From Pararobbsia alpina_A (GTDB lineage: Bacteria; Pseudomonadota; Gammaproteobacteria; Burkholderiales; Burkholderiaceae), in assembly GCF_965118125.1 (NCBI RefSeq), contig NZ_OZ221287.1, positions 2,356,001-2,420,000 of the forward strand: a DNA stretch of 64,000 bases, given 5' to 3'. Made by a program: the position numbers and the translations under genes. The stretch's first letter is position 1. The number at the start of each line of letters is the position of its first letter. Under the pieces are notes generated by a model. The model saw nothing but the letters and a program-made list of their open reading frames with translations, searched no databases and had not been told where the DNA came from. Below are positions 8,151-17,199 of the stretch, in pieces.

Positions 8151-9128
8151 ATGAGCCACGATCCACACCCGATCGATGCACGCAAGCGTCAACTCTTGCG
8201 TGTATCTGCTGCAGTTACACTTGGTGCCGCGCTCGGTACCACCGGCGTTGCGCGTGCCGCCACTCAAGGCAGCAAAGTCGTGCGCATCGGATACCAGAAG
8301 TACGGAACGTTTGTGATTCTCAAGGCGCGCGGCACACTCGAGAAGCGGCTCGCGGCCCAGGGCGCCACCGTTCAGTGGCTCGAGTTCCCGGCCGGCCCTC
8401 AATTGCTCGAGGGGCTGAATGCCGGCGCCGTCGATCTCGGCACCGTCGGCGAAACGCCGCCGATCTTCGCGCAGGCCGGCGGCGTGGATTTTGTGTATAT
8501 CGGCAACGAGCCGGCCGCGCCGTCATCGGAAGCGATCGTGATTCCGAAGAATTCGACGATCCGCTCCGTCGCGGATCTGCGCGGCAAGAAGGTCGCGCTC
8601 AATCGCGGCTCGAATGTGCACTACCTGCTCGTGCGTGCACTGGCGGCGGCCAATCTCAAGTACACCGATATCCAGCCGGTGTACCTCGCGCCGGCCGATG
8701 CCCGCGCCGCGTTCGAACAGAACAACGTCGATGCGTGGGTCATCTGGGATCCGTACTTTGCTTCGATCCAGCATGCGGGCGGCAAAGTGCTCATCGATGG
8801 AACAGGACTCGTGCGCAATCTCCAGTTCTACGTATCGGCGCGCAAATATGCCGAGCAGTCGCCGGATCTCGTGCGGACCGTGCTCGATGAACTTCGCGAA
8901 GTCGACGTGTGGGGCAAGGCCAATCCGGCGGAGATCACGCGCGTGCTCGCACCTCAGACTGGGCTCGACCCGGCCGTGATCGATCTCGCTGTGAACCGGT
9001 ACTCGTACGGCGTGCAGCCGATCACGGACGAAACCATCGCGTATCAGCAGAACATCGCCGACACGTTCACCGATCTCAAACTCATTCCCCGCAAGCTCGA
9101 AGTGAAGCAGGCGCAATGGAAGGCTTGA
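8151..9128 (+). CDS. ssuA: Aliphatic sulfonate ABC transporter, substrate-binding protein
   Basis: Periplasmic binding protein delivering alkanesulfonates to SsuBC. From the ATG at 8151 it has 325 residues. The N-terminus has a basic region (ARKRQLLR) and a hydrophobic signal ending in a VARA-A cleavage site. The mature part begins with VRIGYQKYGTFVILKA, and QLLEGLNAGAVDLGTVGETPP and VALNRGSNVHYLLVRAL-type segments match the SsuA/NMT1-like fold. The frame is open from 8025, but the signal peptide fixes the start. Located 165 bases after ssuE. Confidence 0.93.
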   Translation: MSHDPHPIDARKRQLLRVSAAVTLGAALGTTGVARAATQGSKVVRIGYQKYGTFVILKARGTLEKRLAAQGATVQWLEFPAGPQLLEGLNAGAVDLGTVGETPPIFAQAGGVDFVYIGNEPAAPSSEAIVIPKNSTIRSVADLRGKKVALNRGSNVHYLLVRALAAANLKYTDIQPVYLAPADARAAFEQNNVDAWVIWDPYFASIQHAGGKVLIDGTGLVRNLQFYVSARKYAEQSPDLVRTVLDELREVDVWGKANPAEITRVLAPQTGLDPAVIDLAVNRYSYGVQPITDETIAYQQNIADTFTDLKLIPRKLEVKQAQWKA

Positions 9129-9210
9129 GGGCAGACCTCAGTGATCGGGCGACGAAGCACAGCCTTCGAACCGCCCGGGCCAAAGCCCATTCGAACAAGG
9201 ACCGCAGCAC

Positions 9211-10359
9211 ATGAACGTTTTCTGGTTTATCCCGACACACGGCGACAGTCGCTACCTGGGCACCTCGGAGGGGGCACGCGAAGCGAGCTTCGACTATTTC
9301 CGGCAAATCGCGGTCGCCGCTGACACGCTCGGCTATGAGGGTGTGTTGCTGCCCACCGGCCGTTCGTGCGAAGACGCGTGGGTCGTCGCATCGAGCCTGA
9401 TCGGCGCGACGCGGCGCTTGAAATTCCTCGTTGCGATTCGTCCCGGCATCACATCGCCGGCGCTCGCTGCGCGCATGGCCGCGACGTTCGATCGTCTGTC
9501 CGGTGGCCGCTTGCTGATCAACGTGGTGACCGGTGGCGATGCAACGGAGCTCGAAGGCGACGGCGTCTTCACGAACCACGACGAGCGATACGAGATCACG
9601 GACGAGTTTCTGCATATCTGGCGTCAGATACTCGAGGCATCGCACGACAACGGATCGATCGATTTCATCGGCAAGCATCTGAGGAGCAAAGGCGGCAAGT
9701 CGCTCTATCCGCCCGTGCAGAAGCCGCATCCGCCGCTGTGGTTTGGCGGCTCGTCGCCGGCTGCGCACGCGATGGCCGGTACGCATATCGATACGTACCT
9801 GACCTGGGGCGAGCCGCTCGAGGCAGTCGAAAAGAAGATCGCCGACATCCGCAAGCGCGCAGCCGATCAGGGCCGCACGATCCGTTTCGGCATCCGCTTT
9901 CACGTGATCGTGCGCGAGACGTCGCAAGAAGCGTGGGCAGCGGCGGACAAGCTCATCAGCCGGCTCGACGACGAGACGATCGCCCGCGCACAAGCGGCGT
10001 TCGCGAAGATGGACTCGGAAGGGCAGCGGCGCATGGCTGCCTTGCATGGCGGACGCCGCGACAAGCTCGAGGTTGCACCGAATATCTGGGCTGGTGTCGG
10101 CCTGGTGCGAGGCGGTGCAGGGACGGCGCTGGTCGGCAACCCCGAAGAGGTCGCCGCACGCATGAAGGAGTATGGCGAGCTCGGGATCGAAACCTTCATT
10201 CTGTCGGGCTATCCGCATCTCGAGGAGTCGTACCGGTTCGCGGAGCTCGTGTTCCCGTTGCTGCCGCGCAAGCAGCGTGAACAGATTGGCGGCCCGTTGT
10301 CGGGTCCGTTCGGAGAGATCGTCGGCAACAGTTATTTGCCGAAGGTGTCGCAAAGCTGA
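9211..10359 (+). CDS. ssuD: FMNH2-dependent alkanesulfonate monooxygenase
   Basis: Cleaves C1-C14 alkanesulfonates to aldehyde and sulfite using FMNH2 and O2. The 382-residue product has the bacterial-luciferase-like fold markers: MNVFWFIPTHGDSRYLG at the start, LPTGRSCEDAWV (about 50-61), RPGITSPALAARMAATFDRL (about 83-102), NVVTGGD (107-113) and PPLWFGGSSPAA (about 174-185). Full length compared with E. coli SsuD (381). The next gene, ssuC, begins 73 bases later. Confidence 0.96.
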   Translation: MNVFWFIPTHGDSRYLGTSEGAREASFDYFRQIAVAADTLGYEGVLLPTGRSCEDAWVVASSLIGATRRLKFLVAIRPGITSPALAARMAATFDRLSGGRLLINVVTGGDATELEGDGVFTNHDERYEITDEFLHIWRQILEASHDNGSIDFIGKHLRSKGGKSLYPPVQKPHPPLWFGGSSPAAHAMAGTHIDTYLTWGEPLEAVEKKIADIRKRAADQGRTIRFGIRFHVIVRETSQEAWAAADKLISRLDDETIARAQAAFAKMDSEGQRRMAALHGGRRDKLEVAPNIWAGVGLVRGGAGTALVGNPEEVAARMKEYGELGIETFILSGYPHLEESYRFAELVFPLLPRKQREQIGGPLSGPFGEIVGNSYLPKVSQS

Positions 10360-10432
10360 TCAACACCGTGTGCCGATCGCGCAGACCCCCGCGCGCTGAT
10401 CGGCTCATTGACACGGGTCCCGGAGAACGACA

Positions 10433-11311
10433 ATGGCGACGCCGCTCACATCAAAAGCCTCATCGCAGGCCACCTCGCAGGCCACACCGCAGGCCACATC
10501 ACAGGCACGCCCCTTGCCGCGCCGCGCGCCTTATCCGGTGACGTTCGCTTCGATCGTGCCATGGCTGCTGCCGTTGCTGATCCTTGCGGTGTGGGAGACC
10601 GGGGCGCGCGAGCAGTGGATTTCAACGCGCGTGTTGCCCGAGCCGCTCGCCGTCATCAAGGCGGCCTGGGGTCTCGCACTCGACGGGTCGATGTGGGACA
10701 ACGTCAAGGTCAGCACGCTGCGTGCGCTGGCGGGCTTCGCCGTCGGGGGCACGCTCGGACTGGTGTTCGGCCTGGCCACAGGCGTGTCGCGCAACGTCGC
10801 ACTCGCGCTCGATTCGACCTTGCAGATGATCCGCAATATCCCGGCGCTTGCAATGATCCCCCTTGTCATTCTCTGGTTCGGGATTGGCGAAGAAGCGAAG
10901 TTGTTTCTGGTGGCGCTGGGCGTGTTCTTTCCGATTTACCTGAACACGTATCACGGCATTCGCTCGGTCGATCGCAACCTGATCGAGATGGCGCAGAGCT
11001 ACGGACTGTCGGGTTGGCCGCTCTATCGCGATGTCATCCTGCCGGGCGCCTTGCCCTCGATCCTGGTGGGTGTGCGGTTCGCGCTGGGACTGATGTGGGT
11101 CACATTGATCGTTGCGGAAACCGTGTCTGCGCAATCGGGCATTGGCTACATGACGATGAATGCCCGCGAGTTTTTGCAAACCGACGTCGTGCTGGTCGGC
11201 ATCCTGCTTTACGCCTTGCTCGGCAAGCTGGCCGATGTGATCGCGACCGCGATCGAACGCCGTGTCTTGCGCTGGAACCCCGCGTATCGCAAGAAGAGCC
11301 GCGCACGTTGA
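10433..11311 (+). CDS. ssuC: Aliphatic sulfonate ABC transporter permease
   Basis: Inner-membrane permease of the SsuABC importer. The ATG at 10433 follows GGAGAACGACA. The 292-residue product has about six helices, first PWLLPLLILAVWE, and the EAA-loop region (YGLSGWPLYRDVILPGALP, about 191-209) that contacts SsuB. The first 30 residues hold a short degenerate repeat of SQAT units (SQATSQATPQATSQA) that is absent from typical SsuC and visible in the DNA as CAGGCCACA repeats. Confidence 0.94.
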   Translation: MATPLTSKASSQATSQATPQATSQARPLPRRAPYPVTFASIVPWLLPLLILAVWETGAREQWISTRVLPEPLAVIKAAWGLALDGSMWDNVKVSTLRALAGFAVGGTLGLVFGLATGVSRNVALALDSTLQMIRNIPALAMIPLVILWFGIGEEAKLFLVALGVFFPIYLNTYHGIRSVDRNLIEMAQSYGLSGWPLYRDVILPGALPSILVGVRFALGLMWVTLIVAETVSAQSGIGYMTMNAREFLQTDVVLVGILLYALLGKLADVIATAIERRVLRWNPAYRKKSRAR

Positions 11312-11408
11312 GGACACGATGTGGTCCGAACGGTTTCCGTCTGCATTGCAGGTAAACGTGCCGAGAGCGTGATCGCTCTTTGCCATCGTCTTTCGTGGAG
11401 CAGGGCCT

Positions 11409-12413
11409 ATGAGCGGCACCGCCAGTTTGATTCAGACGCCTTTCCCGGGCGTCACGAGCCTCGATATCGAGGCTGAGCTGGGATCGGGTTTCGATTCGCA
11501 GCGCGCGACGAATAGTCAGGCAACGCTGAAGCCGCTGCATTTCGACCGTGAAGGCGACCATGCGGCGCAAGCACCGGCAACCAGCCGCGCCACACCGCGT
11601 CCGGTCGCTGTTGCGCTCGAGCGCGTCGCCAAGCGCTACGGTGAGCGCACCGTGCTCGAGCATTTCGATCTGAATATCGAGCGTGGCAGCTTCGTGGCGA
11701 TCGTGGGGCGCAGCGGCTGCGGCAAGTCGACCTTGCTCAGGCTTGTTGCCGGTCTCGAGTCGATCGACGAAGGTTCGCTGCAAGCACGCCGCGACGACGG
11801 CACGCCGCTCGAGACACGGATCATGTTCCAGGATGCGCGCCTGCTGCCGTGGAAGACCGTGCTCGAGAACGTGATGCTGGGTATGCCGAAACACGCACGG
11901 GCACGTGCGCGTGCGGTGCTCGCCGATGTCGGGCTCGCGGAGCGCGAAAACGACTGGCCCGCCGAGCTCTCGGGAGGCCAACGTCAGCGTGTCGCCCTGG
12001 CACGCGCGCTCGTGCACGAGCCTGAACTGTTACTGCTCGACGAACCTTTGGGCGCGCTCGATGCACTCACGCGCATCGAGATGCACGGCCTCATCGAACG
12101 TCTCTGGCGCGAGCGCGGCTTCACGGCCTTGCTCGTGACGCACGATGTTCACGAGGCCGTCGCGCTTGGCGACCGTATCGTGCTGATCGAGCAAGGACGT
12201 CTTGCGCTCGACACGCCTGTGGGGCTTGCACGGCCACGCGCACGGGGCAGTGCGGCGTTTGCGGCACTCGAAGACAGCGTGCTTCAGCGTGTGCTCCGCA
12301 GCTCGAACGGATCGAATGGATCCGGCGACGGCCACGATGGCGGCGGGACGGCGTCGCATGCCGATGCAGCGCGGCGCGTGTTTTCGCCCGGCGAGGTGCG
12401 TTGGGCGCTTTGA
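11409..12413 (+). CDS. ssuB: Aliphatic sulfonate ABC transporter ATP-binding protein
   Basis: ATPase of the sulfonate importer. Walker A is GRSGCGKST (100-108), the signature is LSGGQRQR (187-194) and Walker B is LLLLDE (207-212), followed by the H-loop region VTHDVHEAV. At 334 residues it is longer than E. coli SsuB (255), because of about 65 extra N-terminal residues and a Gly/Ser/Asp-rich C-terminal tail. An ATG nearer the ATPase domain is not obvious, so the extension is kept. Confidence 0.95.
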   Translation: MSGTASLIQTPFPGVTSLDIEAELGSGFDSQRATNSQATLKPLHFDREGDHAAQAPATSRATPRPVAVALERVAKRYGERTVLEHFDLNIERGSFVAIVGRSGCGKSTLLRLVAGLESIDEGSLQARRDDGTPLETRIMFQDARLLPWKTVLENVMLGMPKHARARARAVLADVGLAERENDWPAELSGGQRQRVALARALVHEPELLLLDEPLGALDALTRIEMHGLIERLWRERGFTALLVTHDVHEAVALGDRIVLIEQGRLALDTPVGLARPRARGSAAFAALEDSVLQRVLRSSNGSNGSGDGHDGGGTASHADAARRVFSPGEVRWAL

Positions 12414-12456
12414 TTGTGTTTCACCCACTCTTCTTTTCATTTCAACAGGACATACC

Positions 12457-12672
12457 ATGACGATCAGCGCGATCAATGTGCGAAATCAATTCAAAGGCAA
12501 GGTCAAGGAAATCATTCGCGGGTCTGTCGTGTCGGAAGTCGATGTCGAAACGCCGTTTGGCATTGTGACGTCGGTCATCACCACGCGTTCGATCGACGAA
12601 CTCGACCTCAAGGTGGGCGCGGAGGTCGTGGCGCTCGTCAAGTCGACCGAGGTTTCCATCGCGCGTCTGTAA
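12457..12672 (+). CDS. ssuF: Molybdopterin-binding (Mop/TOBE) protein, SsuF-like
   Basis: A 71-residue single Mop domain starting MTISAINVRNQFKGKV after an ACAGGA ribosome site. It shows the family pattern VRGxV..EV.VxTpxG and VGAEVVALVKSTEVSIAR. In Pseudomonas putida the last gene of the ssu operon, ssuF, codes such a protein and is needed for sulfonate-sulfur use; the position 43 bases after ssuB here is the same. Its exact molecular role is not established. Confidence 0.85.
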   Translation: MTISAINVRNQFKGKVKEIIRGSVVSEVDVETPFGIVTSVITTRSIDELDLKVGAEVVALVKSTEVSIARL

Positions 12673-12701
12673 CTCGCGCGCGAGTGATTCGAAGTGTCGG
12701 G

Positions 12702-13901
12702 TCAGATGTTCCAGTGCTCGGCGAAATCGGAGAGATGGTGGCGAAGCAGGTCGATCTGCTCGAGTAACTGCGCGGTCAACCATCGATAACGCTCGAGCTC
12801 GGCCGAACCGGCTGGGGAGGTGAAAACGTCCATCGAGGCAGGTGCGTCCATCGCCGCAGGCGTGCCCGGCAATGCAGACGATTCTGTCGAGACGGGTGTG
12901 GCGAGGAGCGGCGATGGGGCGGCGGTGTCGGGCGTCTCGACAGATGTGCCGACGCCCCGGCTCGCGCGCCAGGGACGCAGCCGCGCGACCGTGCCGTATT
13001 TGAGCGCGCGCGCGATGCCCACGAGCGTCTCGCGAATCCGGCGGTCGTCCGCTGCGAGTGCGTTCGCAATCAGCGCGCGCGCCGCCGTATCGGATTCGTC
13101 GACGTGGACCGCGGTGAGCATTTCCAGCGCGCCGATAATTCCCCGCAGATTGCGCTGAATCGCTTCAAGACGCGACGATGGCACGTCGATCTCTTTCGCG
13201 ACGGACGGCAGCAGGGCGCGCAGTTGCACGAGCATCGTGCCCTGGCGCACCAGGATCTTCACGTGTTCGTCGTCGACCACGGACTGCCCGCTGACGATGC
13301 GCGAGTAGAGCCGCGCGCAGTCGCGCAATCCGTCGGCGAGTTTGTAGCGCCATGAATACGTGGCGTAGAGCGGCAGCGCGAACGAAAACAGCAGCGCGAT
13401 CACGATACCGATCAGCACATCGGCCGTTCGCCACAAGCCGTCGCTGAACTCCGCATCGCCGTGACCCGCCACAATCATCATCGTGATGCCGCCGAGCAGC
13501 GCGATATACCCGGCCGGCCCGATCGCGTAATAGGCAGCGATACCGCAGCCGATCGACATCAAGGTGTAGGTCAGGGCGGGCAGGTGAAACGATGACTGCA
13601 CGAGAATGAGCAGCAGGCCGCCGGTCGCGCCGATCAGTGTGCCGAGCGCGCGCTCAGCCGACTTCTTGCGGATATTGCCGTGATGCTGCAAGCCGCCGAT
13701 AACGATCAACACTGTGATCGACGCCCATTCTCCATGCGGCAAGTCAATGCCCGTAGTGAGCGCAATCGATGCCAGCAACGCCGCGGCCACACGGAATGCA
13801 TGAATGAATTTCGCATGCCGATAGCGGCGGTACGGGTCGGTGATCTGCCGGAGCAGAGTGCGCGCACTCAGGCGCAAGCGGACGATGGGAGAGGGCCTCA
13901 T
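12702..13901 (-). CDS. FUSC family membrane protein
   Basis: The 399-residue product from the ATG at 13899-13901 begins MRPSPIVRLRLSARTLL. Its N-terminal half carries about six helices (for example RVAAALLASIALTTGI, SITVLIVIGGLQ, ALGTLIGATGGLLLIL), including the HGEWASITV and ERALGTLIGA segments of FUSC/YccS proteins. The C-terminal cytoplasmic half is helical and contains a Pro/Ala/Ser/Thr-rich stretch (about 330-370). Aromatic-acid exporter relatives are known, but the half-length form lacks a second FUSC unit and a substrate cannot be given. Convergent with ssuF, 29 bases away. Confidence 0.85.
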   Translation of the reverse strand: MRPSPIVRLRLSARTLLRQITDPYRRYRHAKFIHAFRVAAALLASIALTTGIDLPHGEWASITVLIVIGGLQHHGNIRKKSAERALGTLIGATGGLLLILVQSSFHLPALTYTLMSIGCGIAAYYAIGPAGYIALLGGITMMIVAGHGDAEFSDGLWRTADVLIGIVIALLFSFALPLYATYSWRYKLADGLRDCARLYSRIVSGQSVVDDEHVKILVRQGTMLVQLRALLPSVAKEIDVPSSRLEAIQRNLRGIIGALEMLTAVHVDESDTAARALIANALAADDRRIRETLVGIARALKYGTVARLRPWRASRGVGTSVETPDTAAPSPLLATPVSTESSALPGTPAAMDAPASMDVFTSPAGSAELERYRWLTAQLLEQIDLLRHHLSDFAEHWNI

Positions 13902-13992
13902 TGGCCCGAATTTACGTGAGCCTGACCCAATTGGGAATATGAACCGAATGTTTCCTGGCACGCCGCCTTATGTCGGGGCGTGCCATAACGCG

Positions 13993-14028
13993 TGCAATCA
14001 CACGCACAATCACACGTGCAATCAGTAA
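13993..14028. repeat. Three 12-base tandem repeats
   Basis: TGCAATCACACG, CACAATCACACG and TGCAATCAGTAA follow one another; the third overlaps the stop codon of the reverse gene. A perfect eight-base stem (GGCACGCC, 13957-13964 with GGCGTGCC, 13977-13984) lies just to the left and may end transcription of that gene, although no T-run follows it. Confidence 0.6.
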
Positions 14029-14321
14029 CCGCTGTTGTTGCGGTCACGCCGCTGGGCGCGCGTGACGATGGCCGCCGTGACTGTGACTGTCTGGAGCTCG
14101 CGCTTCATCAATGTGATGGTCCGCGGCGAATGCGAGTGCGAAGGTGTCAACGACCATACCAGTGCGATGACCCAGCCGATCACGCTCCAGCCGAGTACGG
14201 CATTGAAGAGTGCGATCACGAGCGTATCGGAGTGCTTGCGTTGATCCGCAAGGATCGACGGCAGGAAATACACCGACACAGCAACTGCAATGGCCGCAAA
14301 TTCAATAACCGATTTCAACAT
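14022..14321 (-). CDS. Superinfection immunity-like two-helix membrane protein
   Basis: A 99-residue protein starting MLKSVIEFAAIAVAVSVYFLPSI. Two helices (about 5-22 and 38-60) flank a short loop containing the motif FNAVLGWSVIGWVIALVWSL. The N..LGW..IGWv.aL.w pattern is that of the superinfection-immunity family (named after phage T4 Imm, which blocks DNA injection). The family is common on bacterial chromosomes and its role there is mostly unknown. The charged C-terminus may be poorly conserved. Convergent with the FUSC gene and divergent from the esterase gene. Confidence 0.75.
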   Translation of the reverse strand: MLKSVIEFAAIAVAVSVYFLPSILADQRKHSDTLVIALFNAVLGWSVIGWVIALVWSLTPSHSHSPRTITLMKRELQTVTVTAAIVTRAQRRDRNNSGY

Positions 14322-14379
14322 GTCGTTTTCTCCGGCGAATCAGAATCCGTCGTCTCTGGGGTGACGGTTTAAACAGTCT

Positions 14380-14401
14380 AATCCTGAGTGAACTCAGTAT
14401 T
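14380..14401. promoter_or_regulatory. 22-base imperfect palindrome upstream of the immunity-like gene
   Basis: The core CTGAGT-GA-ACTCAG (14384-14397) is perfect and the outer AAT/ATT arms extend it. It lies 59 bases before the reverse gene start and 190 bases before the esterase, so it could bind a regulator of either. Confidence 0.45.
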
Positions 14402-14590
14402 AACCCGGATTCGTGCAAGAGTCTGTTCAGTTTATGCGCGCCTATCGGATCAATAGCCTATAAATGGGTCGAAAAGTCAGAGCAATACGGCTCTATCTTT
14501 CGATTTACTTTCATTTTGCGGGTGAATTTAACGAATCACGGCGGCGTGCGATCATACGGCCGGCCTTTTCCCGTCTCCTCGATCTATTCA

Positions 14591-15553
14591 ATGCCGTTGA
14601 ATCTCAAGGTTGCACAGTTGCTGGACTCGATTGCCCGATCGAAATTCGCGCCGCTTCACACCCTGTCGCCGGAAGACGCGCGCGCGTCCTATGCGCGTAG
14701 CGCGCCGATTCTCGATGTGGCGCCGGCGCCGCTGGCGCGAGTCGAGGATCTCGAGGTACCGGTACGGGACGGCAGTTCGATCCGCGTGCGCTTCTATCAG
14801 CCTTTCGAGCCGGACTGGACGCACCCCGCGCCCGCGCTGCTGTTCACGCATGGGGGCGGCTTTGTGGTCGGCAATGTCGACACGCACGATACGTTGTGCC
14901 GTCTGTTTGCACGCGATGCGCAATGCATGGTGTTGTCGGTCGACTACCGGCTCGCGCCGGAACACCGGTTTCCGACCGCGGTTGAAGATGCGTTCGACGC
15001 GCTTCAGTGGCTCTTTGCCAATGCATTGAGCTACGGCATCGATCCCGAGCGCATCGCAGTCGGCGGCGACAGCGCGGGCGGCACGCTGGCCACGGTGTCG
15101 GCGATTCTTGCGCGTGATGCGGGCCTCAAGCTGGCCCTGCAACTGCTGATCTACCCGGGTGTCGGAGCACATCAGTCGACGCCGTCGCACACGGCGTACG
15201 CTGACGGCTACTTCCTATCGGGGAAAACGATCGACTGGATGTTCGCGCAATACGTGCACAATCGGGCGGAACGGGACGACTGGCGTTTCGCGCCGCTGGA
15301 TGGCCACATCAATGCGCCGGCGAGTTTTTCCGGTCTGGCACCCGCGTGGATCGCCGCGGCCGAATACGACCCGCTGTTCGACGAAGACCGTGCCTATGCG
15401 GCCAAGCTGCGCGACGCGGGCAACGACGTCACGCTGCGCGTCTACGAGGGCATGGTGCACGAGTTCTTCAAAATGGGCCGGTTTGTTCCTGAAGTCGCTC
15501 AGGCTCACGCCGACGCGGTCGAAGCGCTCAAGCGGGCGTTTGGCAACGACTGA
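14591..15553 (+). CDS. Alpha/beta hydrolase (HSL-type esterase/lipase)
   Basis: A likely carboxylesterase. The 320-residue product from the ATG at 14591 starts MPLNLKVAQLLDSIARSK. It has the HSL-family oxyanion motif FTHGGGFVVGN, then YRLAPEHRFP, the nucleophile elbow GGDSAGG, the acid EYDPLFDE and the catalytic His in VHEFF. All catalytic residues are present. The frame extends to a TTG at 14516; neither start has a clear ribosome site. The GNAT gene follows after 32 bases. Confidence 0.9.
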   Translation: MPLNLKVAQLLDSIARSKFAPLHTLSPEDARASYARSAPILDVAPAPLARVEDLEVPVRDGSSIRVRFYQPFEPDWTHPAPALLFTHGGGFVVGNVDTHDTLCRLFARDAQCMVLSVDYRLAPEHRFPTAVEDAFDALQWLFANALSYGIDPERIAVGGDSAGGTLATVSAILARDAGLKLALQLLIYPGVGAHQSTPSHTAYADGYFLSGKTIDWMFAQYVHNRAERDDWRFAPLDGHINAPASFSGLAPAWIAAAEYDPLFDEDRAYAAKLRDAGNDVTLRVYEGMVHEFFKMGRFVPEVAQAHADAVEALKRAFGND

Positions 15554-15585
15554 CTTTCTTCATTTCACAGCCAGGCAGGATATCC

Positions 15586-16059
15586 ATGCACGAAGCGCCT
15601 TCCATTGAAATCGTGACGGGAGACTGGGCACAACTTGGCCCGGACGCGGCGCGAATCCGCGATGCGGTGTTCATTCGCGAGCAGGGCATTCCGGCGGAGC
15701 TCGAATGGGACGCCGACGATGCGACGTCGGTCCATGTCGTGGCGTATCGCGTGGGAGCGGTGAGAGAGCCGGTGGCGACCGCGCGACTATTGAGCGAGGG
15801 CTGGATCGGACGCGTCGCGGTGCTCAAGTCCGCGCGGCGCGGCGGGCTCGGCCAGCGCCTTGTCGAGGCACTGGTCGAGGCGGCGCGTGTGCGTGGTGAC
15901 GATGCGGCGCGCCTGTATGCACAGACCTATGTGACGCCGCTCTACGAGAAATGCGGCTTCGTCGTGGTCGGCGAACCGTTCGAAGAGGCCGGCATTCCGC
16001 ACATCGAGATGATGCGGATACTACGCGCGGGCGTTCAATTGTCCGAAGGCAGCGCGTAG
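15586..16059 (+). CDS. GNAT family N-acetyltransferase (ElaA-like)
   Basis: The 157-residue protein has IRDAVFIREQGIP (24-36) near the N-terminus and the acetyl-CoA loop region SARRGGLGQRLVEAL (about 82-96) with the RxxGxG/A pattern. YEKCGFVVVG lies further on, as in the ElaA-like subgroup. Substrate unknown. Its 3' end overlaps the convergent ygfZ gene by 25 bases. Confidence 0.87.
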   Translation: MHEAPSIEIVTGDWAQLGPDAARIRDAVFIREQGIPAELEWDADDATSVHVVAYRVGAVREPVATARLLSEGWIGRVAVLKSARRGGLGQRLVEALVEAARVRGDDAARLYAQTYVTPLYEKCGFVVVGEPFEEAGIPHIEMMRILRAGVQLSEGSA

Positions 16060-17129
16060 GGCAGCGGCAAGAACGTCAAAGCCGGTCCGGTCGCGCTCCC
16101 CACATGCACCGACGGGCTTTCGATTGACGCGAGCTTGATCTCAATGAGGCAGTCGACGCCACCCGTACGTGCCGGTGCGGCATTGATCACCATGCCGCAC
16201 GGCTGATCGGGTTCGCTCGAATCGAAGATCTCGTCGCCCGCCTGACCCGCACTGACGTGTGCGAGCATTGCGCGCCGCTTGATCGTGCCGCGATACTGGC
16301 TCCGCGCGACGATTTCCTGCCCGGGATAGCACCCCTTCTTGAAGTTCACGCCGCCGAGCACTTCGAAATTGATCATCTGCGGGACGAATTGTTCGAGCGT
16401 CGCGGCGGTGATTCGCGGCTCGCCGGCGTGGATGTCGAGCCAGTCCCAGACAGCCGGCGGCACCTGGCGCAGCGCGCTGGTCAACGCGCCCGAGTTCGCG
16501 TCGAACTGTTCGCGCGTCGCGACCCAGAGAAAGCGCTGGCGCCCTTCGGGCGCATCGGGCACGCGAATCAGGCTGCCGGCTTCGCCGCTGACCACGCCAT
16601 GCACGGTATCGGGCAACGCAGGAAAAATCGCCGACAGCGGGCCGGTGGCATCGCCGACGATGCCGACCGCGACGTGCGTCGCCGTGACATCGGCCAGCTT
16701 GGCCTTGGCGCGCAAGACGAACATCGACAGTCGCTTGACCACGCCCGCGGCGAGGTCGGCCGACGCCAGCATCCGGATCGTCTCGCCCGTGCGCCAGACG
16801 AGCATGCTCGCTAGCAGGCGGCCCTTCGGCGTGCAGTAGCCGGCGAGGCGTGCCGAGCCGCTTGCGAGCGACTCGACGTCGTTGGTCAACTGAGCGTGCA
16901 GAAACGAGGCGGCATCGGCGCCCGCGACGTCGATCACAGCAAACTGGTTCAGTACGGCATACGCCGCCTTTTCAGCGGCATGGTCGAAATCGGCGGCGAC
17001 GGGTAAAGGCGACGACGCGAGAGGGCTCGGATGGGCTGCGGCAGAGGCGGCGGCCGGAGCATCCGCGCCATTGGCGGATGCAGCGTTGAGCGACGAAGCG
17101 GACGAAGGCGAATGAGAAGCGGCGGTCAT
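16035..17129 (-). CDS. ygfZ: tRNA-modifying protein YgfZ (folate-binding, Fe-S protein maintenance)
   Basis: GcvT-like tetrahydrofolate-binding protein that supports Fe-S enzymes such as MiaB. The 364-residue product carries the family signature KGCYPGQE (265-272), with the essential Cys, preceded by MINFEVLGGVNFK. The start at 17127-17129 is followed by 45 residues of Ala/Ser-rich sequence before the GcvT-like fold begins near YAVLNQFAVIDVAG (57-70). A start nearer the fold is possible. Divergent from mltG, with 70 bases between the starts. Confidence 0.92.
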   Translation of the reverse strand: MTAASHSPSSASSLNAASANGADAPAAASAAAHPSPLASSPLPVAADFDHAAEKAAYAVLNQFAVIDVAGADAASFLHAQLTNDVESLASGSARLAGYCTPKGRLLASMLVWRTGETIRMLASADLAAGVVKRLSMFVLRAKAKLADVTATHVAVGIVGDATGPLSAIFPALPDTVHGVVSGEAGSLIRVPDAPEGRQRFLWVATREQFDANSGALTSALRQVPPAVWDWLDIHAGEPRITAATLEQFVPQMINFEVLGGVNFKKGCYPGQEIVARSQYRGTIKRRAMLAHVSAGQAGDEIFDSSEPDQPCGMVINAAPARTGGVDCLIEIKLASIESPSVHVGSATGPALTFLPLPYALPSDN

Positions 17130-17199
17130 AAACACCCGACGGTGATCTAATAGGGGCAAGCAAGTATTATATGGGCCGTTCGGAAACCCCTTCAGTCGC

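Noticed and set aside
14022..14321. Prophage remnant around the immunity-like gene
   Set aside because: No integrase, capsid, tail or lysis genes and no attachment repeats on either side.
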